From positions 62,001 to 126,000 of the forward strand of contig NZ_FQXB01000001.1 of assembly GCF_900129845.1 (NCBI RefSeq): a stretch of DNA of 64,000 bases, written 5' to 3'. The position numbers and the translations under genes were made by a program. Source of the DNA: Cognatiyoonia sediminum. GTDB lineage: Bacteria > Pseudomonadota > Alphaproteobacteria > Rhodobacterales > Rhodobacteraceae. Shown here one piece after another: positions 60,894-64,000 of the stretch (the first letter of the stretch is position 1; each line of letters starts with the position of its first letter). Below the pieces are notes generated by a model. It saw nothing but the letters and a program-made list of their open reading frames with translations, was not told where the DNA came from and did not search any database.

Positions 60894-61377
60894 ATTCCGA
60901 CCTTAGGCCCGTTTCGACCAACATACCGCGTCGCTTTGCTTCAAAATAAAAGCCGCGCGCATACCACATCACGGCTGTTTCTTCGCTGCCATCGGAGAGG
61001 AGCCAAGCGCCGCGCAGATATTTGCCAGCGTATTTTAGGTTGGTTTCCGCATCCAAAAGCTCTTCCGGCGGGCCGTCGTGCCCCATTGATCGAGCCGTTG
61101 CAGGCAGGATTTGCATGAGACCCCAATAGGGTCCGTTTCTGGCCCAGGGACGATGCGTGCTTTCGCGGATAATGACGCGGTGCAAAAGCGTGACGGGAAT
61201 GTCATGGATATCGGCGTATTTGTTGATTAATGCGCGCAGTTCCGGCGTTTCATTCGGATGAAGCGGAATGGTATCGCGGCTCACTTGAACAACGGCAACG
61301 CGGGCCTCTTGTGGCGCGTCACGTCGCCCACACGCGGCGAGGGCTGCGATTGAGCAAACGAATAGGCGTCGGTGCAT
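60892..61377 (-). CDS. Lytic transglycosylase lipoprotein (SLT domain)
   Basis: A 161-residue lipoprotein with lipobox LAAC at residues ~12-15. The SLT domain has the catalytic Glu in VIIRESTHRPWARN and WGLMQILPATARSMG as the second motif. It cleaves peptidoglycan glycan strands to 1,6-anhydro-muropeptides. The start is ATG 61377 with AGGGA 7 bp upstream. It is encoded between hisH and hisA, interrupting the histidine genes. Confidence 0.93.
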   Translation of the reverse strand: MHRRLFVCSIAALAACGRRDAPQEARVAVVQVSRDTIPLHPNETPELRALINKYADIHDIPVTLLHRVIIRESTHRPWARNGPYWGLMQILPATARSMGHDGPPEELLDAETNLKYAGKYLRGAWLLSDGSEETAVMWYARGFYFEAKRRGMLVETGLRSE

Positions 61378-61438
61378 GTGCAAGTCCCTGCTTTTGGCTG
61401 ACCCCACGATACGTAAAAGCTCAAGCCGGTGAAGGGGC

Positions 61439-62077
61439 TTACGGTGCCCACTGCAAGAAATTGCCGATCATCCGAAGGCCGGCGGTCTGGCTCTTCTCCG
61501 GGTGGAATTGCATCCCAATCACGTTGTCCTTGGCGACAATGGCTGTGACATCGTCACCATAATCCACATGTGCCAAAAGGTCTTTGGGATCAGAAACTTG
61601 CATGGCGTAGCTGTGCACAAAATAAGCGTGATCACCTGTCGAAACACCCTCTAAAACAGGGTGTAACCCGTTCAGAACCAAATTGTTCCAACCCATATGC
61701 GGGATTTTCAGGCTTGGGTCATTCGGTGCAATCCGATGAATGTCGCCCGCGATCCAGTCTAGTCCGGGGGTTTCCTGATACTCGTGACCCGTCGTCGCCA
61801 GCATCTGCATGCCGACGCAAATCCCCATGAAAGGCACGCCACGCGTTTTCACCGCTTCGATCATGGCCTCAGCCAGATCACTGCGGGCGAAAAGTTCGTC
61901 TCGACAATGTGGGAACGCGCCGTCGCCGGGAAGCACAACGCGATCCGCTCTAGAAACAACATCTGCATCCGAGGTAACGACGATCTCGCCGCCGTCCACC
62001 TCTTTCGCCATACGTTCAAACGCCTTTTGCGCTGAATGCAGGTTGCCGCTGTCGTAATCGATCAGAACAGTGGTCAC
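61439..62077 (-). CDS. hisH: Imidazole glycerol phosphate synthase, glutaminase subunit
   Basis: A 212-residue class I amidotransferase that supplies ammonia to HisF. The catalytic Cys is in [13 protein letters not shown] and the His/Glu pair in [10 protein letters not shown]. The start overlaps the hisB stop by ATGA, so they are co-translated. Confidence 0.97.
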   Translation of the reverse strand: MTTVLIDYDSGNLHSAQKAFERMAKEVDGGEIVVTSDADVVSRADRVVLPGDGAFPHCRDELFARSDLAEAMIEAVKTRGVPFMGICVGMQMLATTGHEYQETPGLDWIAGDIHRIAPNDPSLKIPHMGWNNLVLNGLHPVLEGVSTGDHAYFVHSYAMQVSDPKDLLAHVDYGDDVTAIVAKDNVIGMQFHPEKSQTAGLRMIGNFLQWAP

Positions 62078-62661
62078 AGGGCGCCCTTTGTCGACGGGAT
62101 CGCATCCGCTTTGCGCGGATCGGTTTCCAACGCGTCCCGCAAGGCACGCGCGACGGCTTTGAAGGCAGCCTCGGTGATGTGGTGCGCGTTAAACCCGTGC
62201 AGCTTGTCAATGTGCAACGTGATCCCGCCATGCGTGCTGAGCGCTTGAAAAAACTCGCGCACAAGCTCGGTATCGAAGGTGCCAATCTTTCCGAACGGCA
62301 ACTCCAGATTGCAGATCAGATAGGGACGTCCAGATAAATCAAGGGCACACCGGACTTGCGCATCATCCATCGCAAGATGGCAAGACCCGTAGCGCATGAT
62401 CCCTTTTTTGTCGCCCATGGCTTCCGTTAGAGCCTGACCAAGTGCGATCCCAACATCTTCAACGGTGTGGTGATCATCAATGTGCAAATCACCATCCGCG
62501 CGGACGGTCATGTCAATCAAAGCATGACGCGACAATTGGTCCAGCATGTGGTCAAAAAATCCAACGCCGGTTTGGTTGTCGTAAACGCCTGTCCCGTCGA
62601 GATTAATCTCAACGGAGATATCGGTTTCCGCCGTCTTCCGCGTGATTTTTGCTGTGCGCAT
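62074..62661 (-). CDS. hisB: Imidazoleglycerol-phosphate dehydratase
   Basis: A 195-residue monofunctional dehydratase. [20 protein letters not shown] and the C-terminal [20 protein letters not shown] carry the paired metal-binding His/Glu motifs, and [20 protein letters not shown] is the N-terminal half. It is the first gene of the minus-strand histidine set, coupled to hisH. Confidence 0.97.
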   Translation of the reverse strand: MRTAKITRKTAETDISVEINLDGTGVYDNQTGVGFFDHMLDQLSRHALIDMTVRADGDLHIDDHHTVEDVGIALGQALTEAMGDKKGIMRYGSCHLAMDDAQVRCALDLSGRPYLICNLELPFGKIGTFDTELVREFFQALSTHGGITLHIDKLHGFNAHHITEAAFKAVARALRDALETDPRKADAIPSTKGAL

Positions 62662-62843
62662 AACGATTGCTCCTGCTTTCGTGGATGCCTTATACCGAAC
62701 CTACTTCGGTCGCCAAGCTGAGATCGGAGAAACGGTTGAATTTGTGGCATTTGTCGACCCATTCATAGCATTAGTAGGTCATAGTTCTGCCCTTCTGTTT
62801 GTGTAGTATGATCAAAGCGCTCGAGTAGTTGGAGTTTTCGATC

Positions 62844-64000
62844 TTGAAGGTCATCAGCGGCGATAGACGGATCGACGGTGTTTTGATCACCGAAGATGGT
62901 GGGTTTGACGACCCTGTCTTGTCGTTTCACCAGGCCAATACTCTTGGCACGGGCGTAACGGTTACTTTCAATTTCCTGACCGATTCCAACTTGCCCAATT
63001 TTGAGGTGATGAACGCCTCCCAGCGCAATGCGGTCCTCAATATTCTTGCGATGTTTGAAACCTTTGCGAACATCGAATTTGAAGAAGTCGCAGACGGTCA
63101 GGAAGCCGACATTCAATTTGGAAACGCGGCACTTGGGCAAGATGGCAGCGGGACGGTTGGTATCACGTATCTGTCCTTTGACACCATCGACGGAACCTAC
63201 GGCTGGCTGGAAGATGTCGAGGTTTACTTGGCGAATGACGCCAGAGTGAACCCTTCGGAATATGAAAACCCGCAGCCCGATACCTTTGCTTATGGCGTGT
63301 TGATCCATGAAATCGGGCACGCTGTCGGTTTGGAGCATCCATTCTTTGGGATACGAACGCCGATCGGGACGGATAGTACCGAATATTCGATGATGTCCTA
63401 TACGGATGGCTTCGCCCAACCCGAAGAACCGCGGACGGTGATGCCTTTTGACGTTCTGGCTCTGCAATACCTCTACGGCGCGAACATGTCGCATATGTCT
63501 GGCAACACGCGGTATGACATCACGGAGTTCGAAGAGGGCAGCATCCAAACGATATGGGACGCCGGCGGGTCCGACACCGTTGATCTGAGCGCGCTTGGCG
63601 AAGCCGGCCCACGCTTTGGCGGACAGTCGCTGCACTACGTCGACTTGGATCGACTGATCGACACGGGGGCCAAGGTATTTGTTGCCGAAGGCAGCAACCT
63701 AGAACATGTCGTTGGCAGCAACTTTGCGGATTGGGTTGTCGGAAACGGTCTCAATAACAACATCAATACTGGTCCCGGTGATGATCTGATCGAATCCCGA
63801 GCAGGTACGGATACTGTATCGGCCGGCAGCGGTGATGATTCCTTTATGAACTCTGCGGGCGACGATGTGTTCCGGGGCGAGGGAGGAGACGATCGCGCGT
63901 TGGGTCAAGCTGGAGACAATCTGTTCTACGGTGGGTCTGGCGCTGACGTTCTGCTCGGCGGTCTGGGGCAGGATAGTTTGCTTGGCGGCGGTGGAGATGA
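62844..64000 (+). CDS. Serralysin-type RTX metalloprotease, 3' end cut by window edge
   Basis: A plus-strand frame open to the window edge, giving 385 residues. The zinc site is H155-E-I-G-H159-A-V-G-L-E-H165, a metzincin signature, with the Met-turn in YSMMSYTDGFAQ. After ~residue 285 come Gly/Asp-rich RTX calcium repeats (GPGDDLIES, AGSGDDSF, GGSGADVL, GGLGQDSL) typical of type-I-secreted proteases. The likely start is TTG 62844 (LKVISGDRRIDG) with GGAG 9 bp upstream; TTG 62829 is the alternative. There is no signal peptide, as expected for type I secretion. Partner transporter genes would lie outside the window. Confidence 0.9.
   Translation, partial: MKVISGDRRIDGVLITEDGGFDDPVLSFHQANTLGTGVTVTFNFLTDSNLPNFEVMNASQRNAVLNILAMFETFANIEFEEVADGQEADIQFGNAALGQDGSGTVGITYLSFDTIDGTYGWLEDVEVYLANDARVNPSEYENPQPDTFAYGVLIHEIGHAVGLEHPFFGIRTPIGTDSTEYSMMSYTDGFAQPEEPRTVMPFDVLALQYLYGANMSHMSGNTRYDITEFEEGSIQTIWDAGGSDTVDLSALGEAGPRFGGQSLHYVDLDRLIDTGAKVFVAEGSNLEHVVGSNFADWVVGNGLNNNINTGPGDDLIESRAGTDTVSAGSGDDSFMNSAGDDVFRGEGGDDRALGQAGDNLFYGGSGADVLLGGLGQDSLLGGGGD

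Noticed and set aside
62763-63635. Long minus-strand ORF (290 aa) over the metalloprotease
   Set aside because: It is the antisense shadow of the serralysin frame, which has a zinc signature and RTX repeats; the shadow has no family features.

Overview
This window comes from an alphaproteobacterium of the Rhodobacterales, most probably a marine Roseobacter-group genome. The evidence is a PHB (polyhydroxybutyrate) locus of Rhodobacter/Paracoccus type, several Rhodobacterales-style small membrane proteins, a gamma-glutamyl amine utilisation cluster, VPLPA-CTERM surface proteins, and recurrent GC-rich gene-end motifs typical of the group. Both ends cut a gene: phaZ on the left and a serralysin-like RTX metalloprotease on the right.

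Layout. (1) 1-5.0 kb is the PHB locus: phaZ, divergent phaC, phaP, a haloacetate-dehalogenase-like hydrolase, and the repressor phaR. Copies of the dyad CTGC-N3-GCAG lie upstream of phaP and, in weaker form, phaR and phaC. The phaP 3' UTR forms two hairpins, each with CCTCCTCCC in its loop, the hallmark of the alphaproteobacterial cuckoo (CcsR-like) small RNAs. (2) 5.0-7.0 kb holds a hypothetical membrane protein, an MscS channel and a small hypothetical protein. (3) 7.0-18.5 kb is an amine/polyamine catabolic region: class III aminotransferase, divergent LysR regulator, PAP2 phosphatase, PuuB-like oxidoreductase, two PuuA-like glutamine synthetases, a class I amidotransferase and a polar amino-acid-type ABC transporter. 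Several of these genes are coupled by ATGA overlaps. (4) 18.5-45.3 kb is ordinary chromosomal housekeeping: TerB and PhnD-like proteins, pyrG, secG, purA, a 736-aa acidic protein, thiN, two EamA exporters, sdaA, rpiA, gor, hflKC, a Do-type protease, ferredoxin, cobS/cobT, a 925-aa protein with a 9-bp tandem repeat, a SIMPL protein, metY and a VOC protein.

(5) 45.3-56.4 kb is the accessory part: longer, AT-richer spacers, a glycosyltransferase-like protein, a secreted pentapeptide-repeat protein, a TPR-methyltransferase fusion, two VPLPA-CTERM proteins, an IS3-type transposase remnant, an alpha/beta hydrolase divergent from a Crp/Fnr-like regulator, a decayed open frame, and a class C beta-lactamase-fold hydrolase. 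(6) 56.4-64 kb returns to core genes: tRNA-Tyr, rlmB, a zinc-ribbon protein, a CoA-binding protein, and a split histidine cluster (hisB-hisH, then hisA-hisF-hisE) interrupted by a lytic transglycosylase lipoprotein and a DUF2147 protein. The truncated metalloprotease follows.

How genes work together. PhaC makes PHB, PhaP coats the granules, PhaZ mobilises the polymer, and PhaR probably represses phaP and itself through the dyads. The ABC transporter probably imports an amine or amino compound that one or both GS-like ligases gamma-glutamylate; the oxidoreductase and amidotransferase would then oxidise it and remove the glutamyl group. HflKC, DUF2065 and the Do protease form a membrane and periplasmic quality-control block. 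The strongest candidates for undescribed biology are the small RNA carried in the phaP 3' UTR and the recurrent gene-end element seen at four loci. All functions are inferred from sequence motifs and context only.
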